Assembly: GCF_003985145.1 (NCBI RefSeq)
Contig: NZ_ML133538.1
Location: 57,384 to 121,383, forward strand
Reading direction: 5' to 3'
Length of the DNA: 64,000 nt
Source: Rhizobium anhuiense
Lineage (GTDB): Bacteria; Pseudomonadota; Alphaproteobacteria; Rhizobiales; Rhizobiaceae
The translations under genes were made by a program, and so were the position numbers. Positions within the stretch are counted from its first letter, which is position 1. Each line of letters opens with the position of its first letter. The notes under the pieces were generated by a model, which saw only the letters and a list, made by a program, of their open reading frames with translations, had not been told where the DNA came from and searched no databases. Positions 1 through 9,401 of the stretch are shown piece by piece.

Positions 1-1382
1 GTCTGGATCGGCTTGCGGCCGGCCGGTTTCTCGGTGAGCTTGGAGACGTCCATATCGCCGAAGGCGGCAAGCACCAGGGTGCGCGGGATCGGCGTCGCCG
101 TCATGACAAGCATATGCGGTGAGATGCCCTTGGCCGTCAGCCGCAGCCGCTGATGCACGCCGAAACGGTGTTGTTCGTCGACGACGGCAAGCATCAGATT
201 GGCGTAGGTGACGCTGTCCTGGAACAGCGCATGTGTGCCGATGACGATCTGTGCAGCACCCGAGGCGATGCGCTCCTGGATCTCCTCCCGTTCGCGTCCC
301 TTGGTGCGCCCGGTCAGCACCTCGATGCCAAGCCCGGCGGCGGCGGCGAATTTCGAGATCGTCGCGTGGTGCTGCCGCGCCAGGATTTCGGTCGGCGCCA
401 TCAGCACGGCCTGGCCGCCGCTCTCGATCACCGCCGCCATCGCCATCAGCGCCACCAGCGTCTTGCCGGAGCCGACATCGCCCTGCAGCAGTCGCAGCAT
501 GCGCTCGTTGCCGGCCATGTCCTTCAAAACTTCGGCGATCGCCTCGTTCTGGCTTGTCGTGAGCGAGAAGGGCAAGGTTTTCAGGATCTTGCCGCTAACG
601 GCACCTGTGGCATGCACCGGCTGGCCCGCCACCTTGCGCAGCCTCTGCCGCACCAGGCTCAGCGACAGCTGGCCGGCGAGGAACTCGTCATAGGCAAGCC
701 GCCGCCGGGCAGGGGCCTGCGGGTCGATATCGGTGGGGTCGCGCGGCTCGTGCAGCATGTGGAAGCTGTCGCGGATCGACGGCAGGCCCTGCTTCTGTGT
801 CAGCGAGAGATCGATCCATTCCGGCAGCTCGGGAAAGCGCGGCAGGCCGGCGTCGATGATCTTGCGCAGCGTCTTCGGCGAGAGCCCCGCCGTCAGGGGA
901 TAGATCGGCTCGACCAGCGGCAGGCTCTCCGCCTCGTCGGCCCTGACGATATAATCGGGATGCACCATCGAGGCGCGGCCGTTGAACCAGTCGATCTTGC
1001 CGCTGACCGTCACCTCGGCATCGATCGGCAGCTGCTTTTCCAGCCATGCCGCCTGTCCGCGGAAGAAGACCAGCGTCAGCTCGCCGGTTTCGTCATGCAG
1101 GAAGACGCGGTAAGGGATATTGCTTTTGCCGCGCGGCGGTACCTGGTGCCGGTCGACGCGCGCCGTGATCGTCACGATCGCCCCCTGCGGCGCGCGCGCG
1201 ATTCCCGGCTGGTTGCGCCGGTCGATCAGCGAAAAGGGTGCGTGGAAGAGGAGGTCGATGACCCGGCAATCCTCCAGAGTCTCGCGCCCGAGCAGCTTCA
1301 CCAGCAGCTCGGCGATCTTCGGACCGACGCCCGGAAGGCCCGAAATGGGGGAAAACAGAGGATCGAGAATGGCGGGGCGCAT
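1..1382 (-). CDS. recG: ATP-dependent DNA helicase RecG (3' part missing)
   Basis: RecG remodels stalled replication forks and branch-migrates Holliday junctions in the cytoplasm. About 460 codons are present, beginning MRPAILDPLF; the family is about 700 residues, so the C-terminal helicase lobe lies beyond the left edge. The N-terminal wedge/OB region is followed by Walker A GDVGSGKT near residue 300 and the DEAD-type box DEQHRFG near residue 400. The reading frame stays open to base 1, ending in RKPIQ. It is divergent from sdhE and mfd, a common rhizobial arrangement. The identification is firm; the gene is partial only because of the window boundary. Confidence 0.95.
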   Translation of the reverse strand, partial: MRPAILDPLFSPISGLPGVGPKIAELLVKLLGRETLEDCRVIDLLFHAPFSLIDRRNQPGIARAPQGAIVTITARVDRHQVPPRGKSNIPYRVFLHDETGELTLVFFRGQAAWLEKQLPIDAEVTVSGKIDWFNGRASMVHPDYIVRADEAESLPLVEPIYPLTAGLSPKTLRKIIDAGLPRFPELPEWIDLSLTQKQGLPSIRDSFHMLHEPRDPTDIDPQAPARRRLAYDEFLAGQLSLSLVRQRLRKVAGQPVHATGAVSGKILKTLPFSLTTSQNEAIAEVLKDMAGNERMLRLLQGDVGSGKTLVALMAMAAVIESGGQAVLMAPTEILARQHHATISKFAAAAGLGIEVLTGRTKGREREEIQERIASGAAQIVIGTHALFQDSVTYANLMLAVVDEQHRFGVHQRLRLTAKGISPHMLVMTATPIPRTLVLAAFGDMDVSKLTEKPAGRKPIQ

Positions 1383-1474
1383 GCGGCCAAAATGCGATGA
1401 ACAATGCGGCCTTGGCAAGGCTGACAAGCCGCTTTCCAGGGTCTATAGAGGCGCATCAACAGGAAGGTAATGCC

Positions 1475-1780
1475 ATGACAGGTGTCACGCTCACGAGTGC
1501 CGGTCTCGACCCGCGCCGCCGCAGGATCCTTTTCCGCTGCTGGCATCGCGGCATCCGCGAGATGGATCTGGTCTTCGGCCAGTTCGCCGAAGCCGAGGTC
1601 GCCACGCTGTCGGAAGCCGAACTCGACGAGTTCGAGACGATCATGGCCGAAGAGGACAATGATCTCGTTCGCTGGATCATGGGAACATGGCCGGTGCCCG
1701 AGCGTTTCCAGACACCGATGTTTGCCCGCATCGCCGCCTATAAGCCCGATTTCGACAAGCCCCTCAGGACGCTGGAATGA
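1475..1780 (+). CDS. sdhE: FAD assembly factor SdhE (DUF339/YgfY family)
   Basis: A small cytoplasmic protein (101 aa) that helps attach FAD covalently to the succinate dehydrogenase flavoprotein. The family hallmark RGxxExD is visible as RGIREMD near residues 25-31, and the length fits the usual 80-100 aa. I chose the ATG at 1475 because AGGAAGG sits just upstream; an in-frame upstream start at 1397 would add 26 residues of unconvincing sequence. Its stop overlaps the mfd start (ATGA), so the two genes are probably translationally coupled. Confidence 0.9.
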   Translation: MTGVTLTSAGLDPRRRRILFRCWHRGIREMDLVFGQFAEAEVATLSEAELDEFETIMAEEDNDLVRWIMGTWPVPERFQTPMFARIAAYKPDFDKPLRTLE

Positions 1781-4700
1781 TCCCTGGTTTCGATGCGAAG
1801 AAGCTTGCGGCCATTGCCGAGCCGCTGACGATCGGCAATGTGCCGGCAGGTCTGGAGACGCTGCTGCTCGCCGAGCTCGCTCGAACGGGAGAGCCGGTCG
1901 CCTATGTCATGTCGGATGGCCACCGCATGGCCGATCTCGAACAGATGCTCGGTTTCGTCGCCCCCGACATTCCGGTTCTCACCCTGCCGGCCTGGGACTG
2001 TCTGCCCTATGACCGCGTCTCGCCGAGCGCCGACACGTCGGCCCGCCGGCTAGCCGCACTTGGCGGCCTGATTGCCCATCGCAAGAAGCCGCATGCCGCA
2101 ATCGTGCTCGTCACCGCCAATGCCATGCTGCAGAAGGTGGCGCCGCAGGATGTCATCGAGAGCCTCAGCTTTTCGGCCCGTCCCGGCAACCAGCTGCGCA
2201 TGGACGATCTCGCCGGCCGCCTGGAGCGCAACGGCTTTGAACGCGTCGCGACCGTTCGCGAGGTCGGCGAATATGCCGTGCGGGGCGGCATTCTCGATGT
2301 CTTCGTGCCGGGTTCGGAAGAGCCGGTCCGCCTGGATTTCTTCGGCGACACGCTGGAATCGATCCGCAGCTTCGATCCGGCCAGCCAGCGCACGATCGGG
2401 CAGGTGCGCTCCCTCGATCTCAATCCGATGAGCGAGGTGACGCTGACGCCGGATACGATCAGTCGCTTCCGCAAGAATTACCTTTCGGCTTTCGGCGCCA
2501 CCACCCGCGACGACGCGCTCTATCTCGCCGTGTCCGAAGGCCGCCGTTACCCCGGCATGGAGCATTGGCTGCCGCTCTTCTACGAGAAGCTCGATACCGT
2601 CTTCGATTATCTCAGCGGCTTCCGTATCGTCATCGACCACACGGTGCGCGAGGCGGCGGAGGAGCGCTCCAAGCTCGTTTTCGACTATTACGATGCCCGC
2701 CTGAATTCCGGCCAGCCGGCCAAGGGCCAGGTGAACCAGGGCACGCCCTACAAGCCGGTGACGCCGGGCCAGCTCTATCTCGACAGCAAGCTTTTCGTCA
2801 AAACCCTCGACGCGCTCGGCGCAATCCGCATCAGCCCCTTCAACGAGCATGAGGGCGAGGCGAGGCGGGTCGTCAATGTCGATGCCCGCCAGGGCCAGCG
2901 TTGGGCCCGTTCGAACGCCGAGGGCGGCGGCGATGCCGAACGCATCAACATCTTCGACGTCGTCGTCAAGCATATTGCCGATCGGCGTGCCGCCGGCGCG
3001 AAAGTGCTGGTCACCGCCTGGACCGAAGGTTCGCTGGAACGCCTGCTGCAGGTGCTGAACGAACATGGCCTGGAAAAGGTCAAGCCGGTCGAGGCGCTGA
3101 AGGATGTCGGTTCGCTGGCGAGAGGCGAGGCGGCCGCGGCCGTGCTCAGCCTCGAATCCGGCTTCGAGGCCGGCGACCTCGTCGTCATCGGCGAGCAGGA
3201 TATATTGGGCGACCGCATGGTGCGCCGCTCCAAACGCCGCAAACGCGCCGCCGATTTCATCTCCGAGGTTGCGGGCCTCGATGAGGGCTCGATCGTCGTC
3301 CATGCCGAACACGGCATCGGCCGCTTCGTCGGGCTGCGGACCATCGAGGCGGCCGGTGCGCCGCATGCCTGCCTCGAGTTGCAATATGCCGACGAGGCCA
3401 AGCTCTTCCTGCCGGTCGAAAACATCGACCTGCTGTCGCGCTACGGCGGCGAGGGCACCGACGCCCAGCTCGACAAGCTCGGCGGCGGCGCTTGGCAGAT
3501 GCGCAAGGCCAAGCTGAAGAAGCGCCTGCTCGACATGGCCGATGCACTGATCCGCATCGCCGCCGAGCGCCTGACGCGCCACGCGCCGATGCTGACGACG
3601 CCGGACGGCCTCTACGACGAATTCGCCGCGCGCTTCCCCTATGACGAGACCGAGGACCAGGATAACGCCATCGAGGCGGTGCGCTCCGATCTCGGTGCCG
3701 GCCGGCCGATGGACCGCCTCGTCTGCGGCGACGTCGGCTTCGGCAAGACCGAAGTGGCGCTGCGCGCCGCCTTCGTCGCAGCGATGAATGGCGTCCAGGT
3801 CGCCGTCGTCGTGCCGACGACATTGCTCGCCCGCCAGCACTTCAAGACCTTTTCCGAACGTTTCCGTGGCCTGCCGGTGCGTGTCCAGCAGGCCTCGCGC
3901 CTCGTCGGGGCCAAGGAGCTGGCGCTGACCAAGAAGGAAGTCGCGGACGGCAAGACCGATATCGTCGTCGGCACCCATGCGCTGCTTGGCGCCGGCATCA
4001 AATTCGCCAATCTCGGCCTGCTCGTCATCGACGAAGAGCAGCATTTCGGCGTCAAGCACAAGGAGCGGCTGAAGGAGCTGAAGAGCGACGTGCACGTGCT
4101 GACGCTGTCTGCAACCCCGATCCCGCGCACGCTGCAGCTTGCCATGACCGGCGTGCGCGAATTGTCGCTGATCACCACGCCCCCGGTCGACCGCATGGCG
4201 GTGCGCACCTTCATCTCGCCGTTCGACAGTCTTGTCATCCGAGAGACGCTGATGCGCGAGCATTATCGCGGCGGCCAGAGCTTCTATGTCTGCCCCAGGC
4301 TTGCCGACCTCGAGGATATCAGTGCCTTCCTGCAGTCGGATGTGCCGGAGCTGAAGGTGGCGATCGCCCATGGCCAGATGCCGGCCGGCGAACTCGAAGA
4401 TATCATGAACGCCTTCTATGAAGGCCGCTACGACGTGCTGTTGTCGACCACCATCGTCGAATCCGGCCTCGACGTGCCGACAGCCAACACGCTGATCGTT
4501 CACCGCGCCGATATGTTCGGCTTAGCCCAGCTCTATCAGCTGCGGGGCCGCGTCGGCCGCTCGAAGGTGCGCGCCTTTGCGCTCTTCACCCTGCCGGTCA
4601 ATAAGGTGCTGACGGCAACCGCCGAGCGCCGCCTCAAGGTGCTGCAATCGCTGGATACGCTCGGCGCCGGCTTCCAGCTGGCGAGCCACGACCTAGACAT

Positions 4701-5280
4701 CCGCGGCGCCGGCAACCTGCTTGGCGAGGAGCAGTCCGGTCATATCAAGGAGGTCGGTTTCGAGCTCTATCAGCAGATGCTGGAAGAGGCGGTCGCCGAG
4801 GTCAAGGGCGTCGACGAGATCCACGACACCGGTTGGTCGCCGCAGATCTCCGTCGGCACGACGGTGATGATCCCGGAAAATTACGTGCCGGACCTGCATC
4901 TGCGTATGGCGCTCTACCGGCGTCTCGGCGAAGTCACCGAGCTCAAGGAGATCGATGGCTTCGGCGCCGAGATGATCGACCGCTTCGGCCCGATGCCGAT
5001 CGAAGTCCAGCATCTCTTGAAGATCGTCTATATCAAGTCGCTCTGCCGTACCGCCAATGTCGAAAAGCTCGATGCCGGCCCGAAAGGCGTCGTCGTGCAG
5101 TTCCGCAACAAGGAATTCCCCAATCCGGCAAACCTCGTCGGTTATATCGGCAAGCAGGGCACGATGGCGAAGATCCGCCCCGATCACAGCCTGTTCCTGA
5201 CCCGCGACCTGCCGACCCCGGAAAAACGCCTGCAAGGCGCCGCGGTGATCATGACGCAACTGGCCGAGATGGCGAAGTAG
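1777..5280 (+). CDS. mfd: Transcription-repair coupling factor Mfd
   Basis: Mfd displaces RNA polymerase stalled at DNA lesions and recruits UvrA for nucleotide excision repair. The 1167-aa length is normal. Visible in order are the UvrB-like N-terminal module (about 1-350), the CarD-like RNA-polymerase interaction domain around 495-565 (HAEHGIGRFVGL), Walker A GDVGFGKTE near 650, the DEEQ box near 751 (IDEEQHFGVKHKE), the helicase motif TLSATPIPRTL, and the TRCF C-terminal domain. It overlaps sdhE by four bases. Its partner UvrA is encoded at 15-18 kb in the same window. Confidence 0.98.
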   Translation: MIPGFDAKKLAAIAEPLTIGNVPAGLETLLLAELARTGEPVAYVMSDGHRMADLEQMLGFVAPDIPVLTLPAWDCLPYDRVSPSADTSARRLAALGGLIAHRKKPHAAIVLVTANAMLQKVAPQDVIESLSFSARPGNQLRMDDLAGRLERNGFERVATVREVGEYAVRGGILDVFVPGSEEPVRLDFFGDTLESIRSFDPASQRTIGQVRSLDLNPMSEVTLTPDTISRFRKNYLSAFGATTRDDALYLAVSEGRRYPGMEHWLPLFYEKLDTVFDYLSGFRIVIDHTVREAAEERSKLVFDYYDARLNSGQPAKGQVNQGTPYKPVTPGQLYLDSKLFVKTLDALGAIRISPFNEHEGEARRVVNVDARQGQRWARSNAEGGGDAERINIFDVVVKHIADRRAAGAKVLVTAWTEGSLERLLQVLNEHGLEKVKPVEALKDVGSLARGEAAAAVLSLESGFEAGDLVVIGEQDILGDRMVRRSKRRKRAADFISEVAGLDEGSIVVHAEHGIGRFVGLRTIEAAGAPHACLELQYADEAKLFLPVENIDLLSRYGGEGTDAQLDKLGGGAWQMRKAKLKKRLLDMADALIRIAAERLTRHAPMLTTPDGLYDEFAARFPYDETEDQDNAIEAVRSDLGAGRPMDRLVCGDVGFGKTEVALRAAFVAAMNGVQVAVVVPTTLLARQHFKTFSERFRGLPVRVQQASRLVGAKELALTKKEVADGKTDIVVGTHALLGAGIKFANLGLLVIDEEQHFGVKHKERLKELKSDVHVLTLSATPIPRTLQLAMTGVRELSLITTPPVDRMAVRTFISPFDSLVIRETLMREHYRGGQSFYVCPRLADLEDISAFLQSDVPELKVAIAHGQMPAGELEDIMNAFYEGRYDVLLSTTIVESGLDVPTANTLIVHRADMFGLAQLYQLRGRVGRSKVRAFALFTLPVNKVLTATAERRLKVLQSLDTLGAGFQLASHDLDIRGAGNLLGEEQSGHIKEVGFELYQQMLEEAVAEVKGVDEIHDTGWSPQISVGTTVMIPENYVPDLHLRMALYRRLGEVTELKEIDGFGAEMIDRFGPMPIEVQHLLKIVYIKSLCRTANVEKLDAGPKGVVVQFRNKEFPNPANLVGYIGKQGTMAKIRPDHSLFLTRDLPTPEKRLQGAAVIMTQLAEMAK

Positions 5281-5296
5281 GCAGAGGGAGACGAAG

Positions 5297-5764
5297 ATGG
5301 CGACATATGGCGCGACGATCGTGTGGCAGCGGAACGGCGAGACTTTCACCGACAACCGCTACAGCCGCGCCCACTGCTGGACCTTCGACGGCGGCATTGA
5401 GGTGAGGGCGTCTTCTTCCTCGCATGTCGTCCCATTGCCCTATTCGGCCGAGGACGCGGTGGATCCGGAGGAGGCTTTCGTCGCTTCGCTCTCCAGCTGC
5501 CACATGCTCTGGTTCCTGTCGATCGCCGCCAAACAGCGCTTTTGCGTCGACAGCTACACCGATGCCGCCGAGGGCATCATGGAGAAGAATGCCGAAGGCC
5601 GTCTTGCCATGACCGTGGTGACGTTGAAACCGCATGTCGTCTTTAGCGGCGAAAAGCAGCCTTCCCTAAGTGAACTCGAAGCCCTGCATCATCGCGCCCA
5701 CGACGAATGTTTCATCGCCAATTCGGTGAAAACAGAGGTGCGCTGCGTTCCGATTCTGGGCTGA
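5297..5764 (+). CDS. OsmC/Ohr-family peroxidase-like protein
   Basis: A 155-aa OsmC-like protein; the family reduces organic hydroperoxides through two reactive cysteines. The two expected cysteine regions are present: SLSSCHMLWF near residue 70 and HDECFIANSV near 135. No signal peptide, so cytoplasmic. An SD (GGGAGACG) precedes the ATG and the gene begins 16 bases after the mfd stop, so it is probably co-transcribed with mfd. The substrate cannot be deduced; it could be a YhfA-like OsmC paralogue rather than true Ohr. Confidence 0.85.
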   Translation: MATYGATIVWQRNGETFTDNRYSRAHCWTFDGGIEVRASSSSHVVPLPYSAEDAVDPEEAFVASLSSCHMLWFLSIAAKQRFCVDSYTDAAEGIMEKNAEGRLAMTVVTLKPHVVFSGEKQPSLSELEALHHRAHDECFIANSVKTEVRCVPILG

Positions 5765-5793
5765 GCAAAGCCAAGTCTGTTGTCGGGCTTTGC
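5765..5793. terminator. Inverted repeat between convergent genes
   Basis: Perfect 8-bp arms GCAAAGCC / GGCTTTGC lie directly after the OsmC stop and just before the stop of the convergent DsbA-like gene. There is no strong T tract, so a bidirectional terminator role is likely but not certain. Confidence 0.5.
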
Positions 5794-5799
5794 CGCCTG

Positions 5800-6470
5800 T
5801 TAGTTCAGCCCCGATCGCGCCTCGGCCTTCGCCTTGGCGATGTCGCGCAACGCATTGGCCAGCACGTCGGGCGTCTGCGCGCCGCTGACGGCATATTGCT
5901 GGTCGAAAATGAAGAACGGCACGCCGTTGACGCCCATTTCCTGCGCCGCTTTGATCTCGGCGACGATCAGGTCGCGATCGGCGTCGGAGGCGAGCAACGA
6001 GGCGATGACCGAGCGGTCGAGGCCGGCCTTTTCGGCGATATCGAGCAACACGGCGTGGTCGCCGACATTGCGGCCTTCCTCGAAATTCGCCTTGAACAGC
6101 GCGCCAACGACCTTGTCCTGTTTCTCGCGGCCTTCGATCATCGCCCAATGGATCAGCCGATGCGCATCGAGCGTGTTGGGGCCGATCTTGATCGCCTCGA
6201 AATCGAAGGCGATGCCGACGTCGCGGCCGTAATCGGTGAGCATTTTGTGCGCTTGCGCCACGCGCTCCTCGCCGCCGAGCTTCTCAGCCAGCGCCTTCTT
6301 CTGGTCGACACCTTCCTTGGGATAGTCGGGGTTGAGCCGGTACGGCCGCCAGTTGATATCGACGCCGATCTCGTCCTGACCTCGGCGATGGCGAGCTCCA
6401 GCCGCGCCTTGCCGAGATAGCACCAAGGGCAGACGACATCCGAGACGACGTCGATGGTGATACGCTCCAT
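5800..6470 (-). pseudogene. DsbA/FrnE-family thiol oxidoreductase, frameshifted
   Basis: The 5' part reads MERITIDVVSDVVCPWCYLG with the CPWC active site of the FrnE/2-hydroxychromene isomerase-like thioredoxin clan, but runs out of frame after residue 31 (LAIAEV). The remainder (DEIGVDINWRPYRLNPDYP to the TAA at 5800) is intact in another frame, and adding one base near 6378 joins the two parts into a normal protein of about 222 aa. The start at 6470 has AAGGAAAA upstream. It is either a recent one-base loss or a sequencing error. As written, the catalytic motif is cut off from the rest of the fold. It lies 64 bases downstream of the binding-protein gene on the same strand. Confidence 0.85.
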
Positions 6471-6534
6471 GATGATTTTCCTTATTCTCATGCGTCTCCC
6501 AAGGGAGACATTTGGCTGGCGGTTCGGCTGATTC

Positions 6535-8337
6535 TTACTGCACGCTCGTATCCCACCATACCGGCAGCTGATAGCCGTAGAGCGGCACGCTGTCGGGACG
6601 GCCGATGCGCTTGCTGCGCGCCACCCATTGCTGGTCGATGTGGTAGAGCGGCAGCACATAGTGGCCGGAAAGCAGCAGCCGGTCGTAGGAGCGCACCGCC
6701 GCGGTGAAATCCTCGGCCGAGCGCGCCCGAAGCAGATGGTCGATCAGCGTGTCGATATCGGGGTCGGCGACACCGGCGAAACTGTCGGTGCCTTCGCGGG
6801 TTTTGGCGGCTGAAGACCAGCGGCCGAGCTGCTCATTTCCGGGTGACAACGAAGACGTATAGGACTTGAGGATCATATCGTAGTCGAAGCTGTTCGTCCG
6901 GCTCTGATACTGCGAATCGTCGACGGTGCGGATTGAAGCGGCGATGCCGATCGTCTGCAGCGAACGCTGATAGGCGACGGCAAGCTTCTCCTGGTCGGCA
7001 TTCTGCGTCATGATCTCGAAAGCGAGCTGGCGGCCGGAGGCATCGAGCATCTTGCCGCCCTGGATCGTATATCCGCCCTGTTTCAGCAGTTCGACGGCCT
7101 GCTTCAGCACATTGCGGTCGCGACCGGAGCCGTCGGTCACCGGCAGCTTGTAGGCGCCGTCGAGAATCTCCGGCGCGATTTTGTCCTTGATCGGCCCGAG
7201 CAGGGCAAGCTCGGCTGCATTGGCGGGAACCCCGAAACTCGACAGTTCGGAATTCTGCCAGAAGCTCTGCGTGCGCTTGTAGGCGCCGGAATAGAGGTTT
7301 TTGTTCGCCCATTCGAAATCGAACACCAGCGACAGGCCTTCGCGCACCTTGAGATCGGCAAAGATCGGCCGGCGCGTGTTGAACACGAAGCCGAGCATGC
7401 CGCTCGGCAGTTTCGGCGTGAATGTGTCCTTGACCACGGCCCCCGAGGTGACGGCGGGGAAATTATAGGCATTGGCCCAATGGCCGGGATTGCCGTCGGG
7501 ATAGATGTCGACATCGCCCTTCTTGAAGGCCTCGAACAGCGTCGTGTCCTGCAGGAAATACTGGACGGTGATCTGGTCGTAATTGTCGGTGCCGACCTTG
7601 GCGGGAATGTCCTTGCCCCAATAATTCGGATCGCGCTCATAGGTGATGCTCTCGCCGGGCTTCACCGTCTTTACCTTGTAGGGACCGGAGCCGACCGGCG
7701 GCGTCAAGGACGAACGGTCGAAGGTTTCAGGATCGATCGCATGTTTCGGCAGCACCGGGAAAAGACCGAAGATCAGCGGCGTTTCGCGATCGGCCTTGTC
7801 GTTGAAGGTGAAGCGCACGCTGTGTTCGCCGACCTTCTCCATCTTGGCGACGACGTTGAGGCGGTTGGCGAAGGGCACGCGGCCCTTGTCGCGCATCAGT
7901 TCGAAGGTGAACATCACGTCTTCGGGCGTTACCGGCTGGCCATCGGCCCATTTCGCCTTCGGATTGAGGTTGAACTGAATGAAGCTTCTGTCGTCGTCCC
8001 ATTCGACTGTCTCGGCAAGCAGCCCATAGAGCGTGAACGGCTCGTCCCTGGAGCGCTGCATCAGCGATTCGTAGACGAGATTGCCATATTCCGGATCCCA
8101 CATGCCGCGCGCCGTCGTGCGCATGCTCTTCAGGATGAAGGGGTTGAGGCTGTCGAAGGTGCCGACGACGCCATAGGTGATCTTGCCGCCTTTTTTTACG
8201 TCGGGATTGACGTAAGGGAAGTGTTTGTAGTCCGCCGGCAAAGCCGGCTCACCGTGCATCGCGATGCCGTGCAGCGGCTCGGCGGCGACAGCGCCGCACA
8301 GCAGCGAGAGGACGAGGGGGACGATAATCCGGAGCAT
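6535..8337 (-). CDS. ABC transporter substrate-binding protein, family 5 (YejA-like)
   Basis: A periplasmic peptide-binding protein of the SBP_bac_5 family, most like YejA (oligopeptide/microcin C uptake). From the ATG at 8337 (AAGGAT upstream) it is 600 aa with a signal peptide, MLRIIVPLVLSLLCGAVAAEP, cleaved near residue 20. Family features include FPYVNPDVKKGG at the mature N-terminus, WADGQPVTPEDVMFTFE, and the C-terminal YHIDQQWVARSKRIGRP segment. No permease or ATPase gene is adjacent, so it is an orphan here, presumably working with a transporter encoded elsewhere. The frameshifted DsbA-like gene follows on the same strand. Confidence 0.88.
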   Translation of the reverse strand: MLRIIVPLVLSLLCGAVAAEPLHGIAMHGEPALPADYKHFPYVNPDVKKGGKITYGVVGTFDSLNPFILKSMRTTARGMWDPEYGNLVYESLMQRSRDEPFTLYGLLAETVEWDDDRSFIQFNLNPKAKWADGQPVTPEDVMFTFELMRDKGRVPFANRLNVVAKMEKVGEHSVRFTFNDKADRETPLIFGLFPVLPKHAIDPETFDRSSLTPPVGSGPYKVKTVKPGESITYERDPNYWGKDIPAKVGTDNYDQITVQYFLQDTTLFEAFKKGDVDIYPDGNPGHWANAYNFPAVTSGAVVKDTFTPKLPSGMLGFVFNTRRPIFADLKVREGLSLVFDFEWANKNLYSGAYKRTQSFWQNSELSSFGVPANAAELALLGPIKDKIAPEILDGAYKLPVTDGSGRDRNVLKQAVELLKQGGYTIQGGKMLDASGRQLAFEIMTQNADQEKLAVAYQRSLQTIGIAASIRTVDDSQYQSRTNSFDYDMILKSYTSSLSPGNEQLGRWSSAAKTREGTDSFAGVADPDIDTLIDHLLRARSAEDFTAAVRSYDRLLLSGHYVLPLYHIDQQWVARSKRIGRPDSVPLYGYQLPVWWDTSVQ

Positions 8338-8625
8338 TCGGCAATCCTTGATCCGTGAAAAACGGGGCATGATTCACGCGGGAGATTATCATGGGGTCGA
8401 GTGATTCCAACACGCAGCGGCGTTTTCTTTGACGTGGCTGCGAAATTGCCTCTCAAATTGCCAAAGAAATGCTGGATATCTTGAACGCTGCGATGTAACA
8501 GGTGAACCCGAAGTTTCGGGGTCATGCATTTGCCTTATTTTTTTAAGAGGTGGAGTGCCGAACGACCCGATGGTTGGGGCGGCAAAGACGCTGCCCCGAA
8601 CGGATATCAGGAGACGGAATTCGTT

Positions 8626-9285
8626 ATGATGTTCAAGTCTGAAAAGAAAATGCGGGCAGCACTGTCCGTTCTGGCAGTGATGTTCGGCGCCGCTTCGGCT
8701 CCGGTCTCCTCCTTTGCCCAGGATGCGGCCGCACCGGCGCCTGCCGATGCGCAGGCCTCCGGTGCGCCGAAGCTCGGCTGGTACAAGACCTGCAGCAAGC
8801 AGGAAGACAACGACATCTGTGTTGTCCAGAACCTGATCCTCGCCAATGGCGGCCAGCTCGTCACGGCCGTCGGCCTGATCTCGGTTTCCGGCAAGATCAA
8901 CCGCAAGCTCCTGCAGGTTTCGGTTCCCACCGCACGCCTGATTCCTCCGGGCATCATCATGCAGATCGACGGCGGCAAGGGCCAGAAGCTCGACTACGCT
9001 GTCTGCCTGCCGGATAAGTGCACCGCCGAAATCCCGCTGACCGACGCGATGATCGCCAGCCTCAAGAAGGGCAGCGACGTGATCTTCACCTCGATCAACT
9101 TCCGCCGCGCCCCGAACCCGATCAAGATTTCGCTTGAAGGCTTCACCGGCGCTTATGACGGCGAACCCGTTTCGGAATCCAAGCTCGCTGAAAGTCAGCG
9201 CAGCCTGCAGGACAGCATGCAGAAGAAGGCCGAGGAAGCTCGCAAGAAGCTGGAAGACGCCCAGAAGGCAGCCAAGGCGCAGTAA
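8626..9285 (+). CDS. ialB: Invasion-associated locus B (IalB) family protein
   Basis: Exported protein of 219 aa. The start at 8626 follows CAGGAGAC with good spacing; a longer reading from 8524 has no ribosome site. The N-terminus has a basic stretch and hydrophobic core ending AFA-like (SSFAQDA), a Sec signal. The family core is visible as WYKTCSKQEDNDICVVQN, the GIIMQIDGGKGQKLDYAVC block and the KCTAEIPLTDAMIASLKKG block, with paired cysteines. The C-terminus is a charged helix rich in K, E, A and Q. IalB was named in Bartonella; in rhizobia the role is unknown, probably in the envelope. A strong terminator follows. Confidence 0.88.
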   Translation: MMFKSEKKMRAALSVLAVMFGAASAPVSSFAQDAAAPAPADAQASGAPKLGWYKTCSKQEDNDICVVQNLILANGGQLVTAVGLISVSGKINRKLLQVSVPTARLIPPGIIMQIDGGKGQKLDYAVCLPDKCTAEIPLTDAMIASLKKGSDVIFTSINFRRAPNPIKISLEGFTGAYDGEPVSESKLAESQRSLQDSMQKKAEEARKKLEDAQKAAKAQ

Positions 9286-9307
9286 TCCTGCCATCATCTT
9301 TGAACAG

Positions 9308-9334
9308 AAACCCGGCTTCGCGCCGGGTTTTTTG
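9308..9334 (+). terminator. Rho-independent terminator of ialB
   Basis: AACCCGGC / GCCGGGTT arms around a TTCGC loop are followed by six T residues, 23 bases after the ialB stop. Confidence 0.9.
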
Positions 9335-9346
9335 TTGCGCCACGAA

Positions 9347-9377
9347 AAAGGCCTCGCCGGGAGTGTGCGAGGCCTTG
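9347..9377 (-). terminator. Rho-independent terminator of hspQ
   Basis: Arms AAGGCCTCGC / GCGAGGCCTT pair perfectly. Read on the minus strand the stem is followed by TTTTTC, placing it correctly 25 bases beyond the hspQ stop. Confidence 0.85.
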
Positions 9378-9401
9378 TTTCCTGCGGTCGGTCAGCCTGA
9401 T

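Noticed and set aside
2050..4503. 817-aa reading frame antisense to mfd
   Set aside because: Rich in R, H, D and A with no domain pattern or ribosome site; it mirrors the codon bias of mfd on the other strand.
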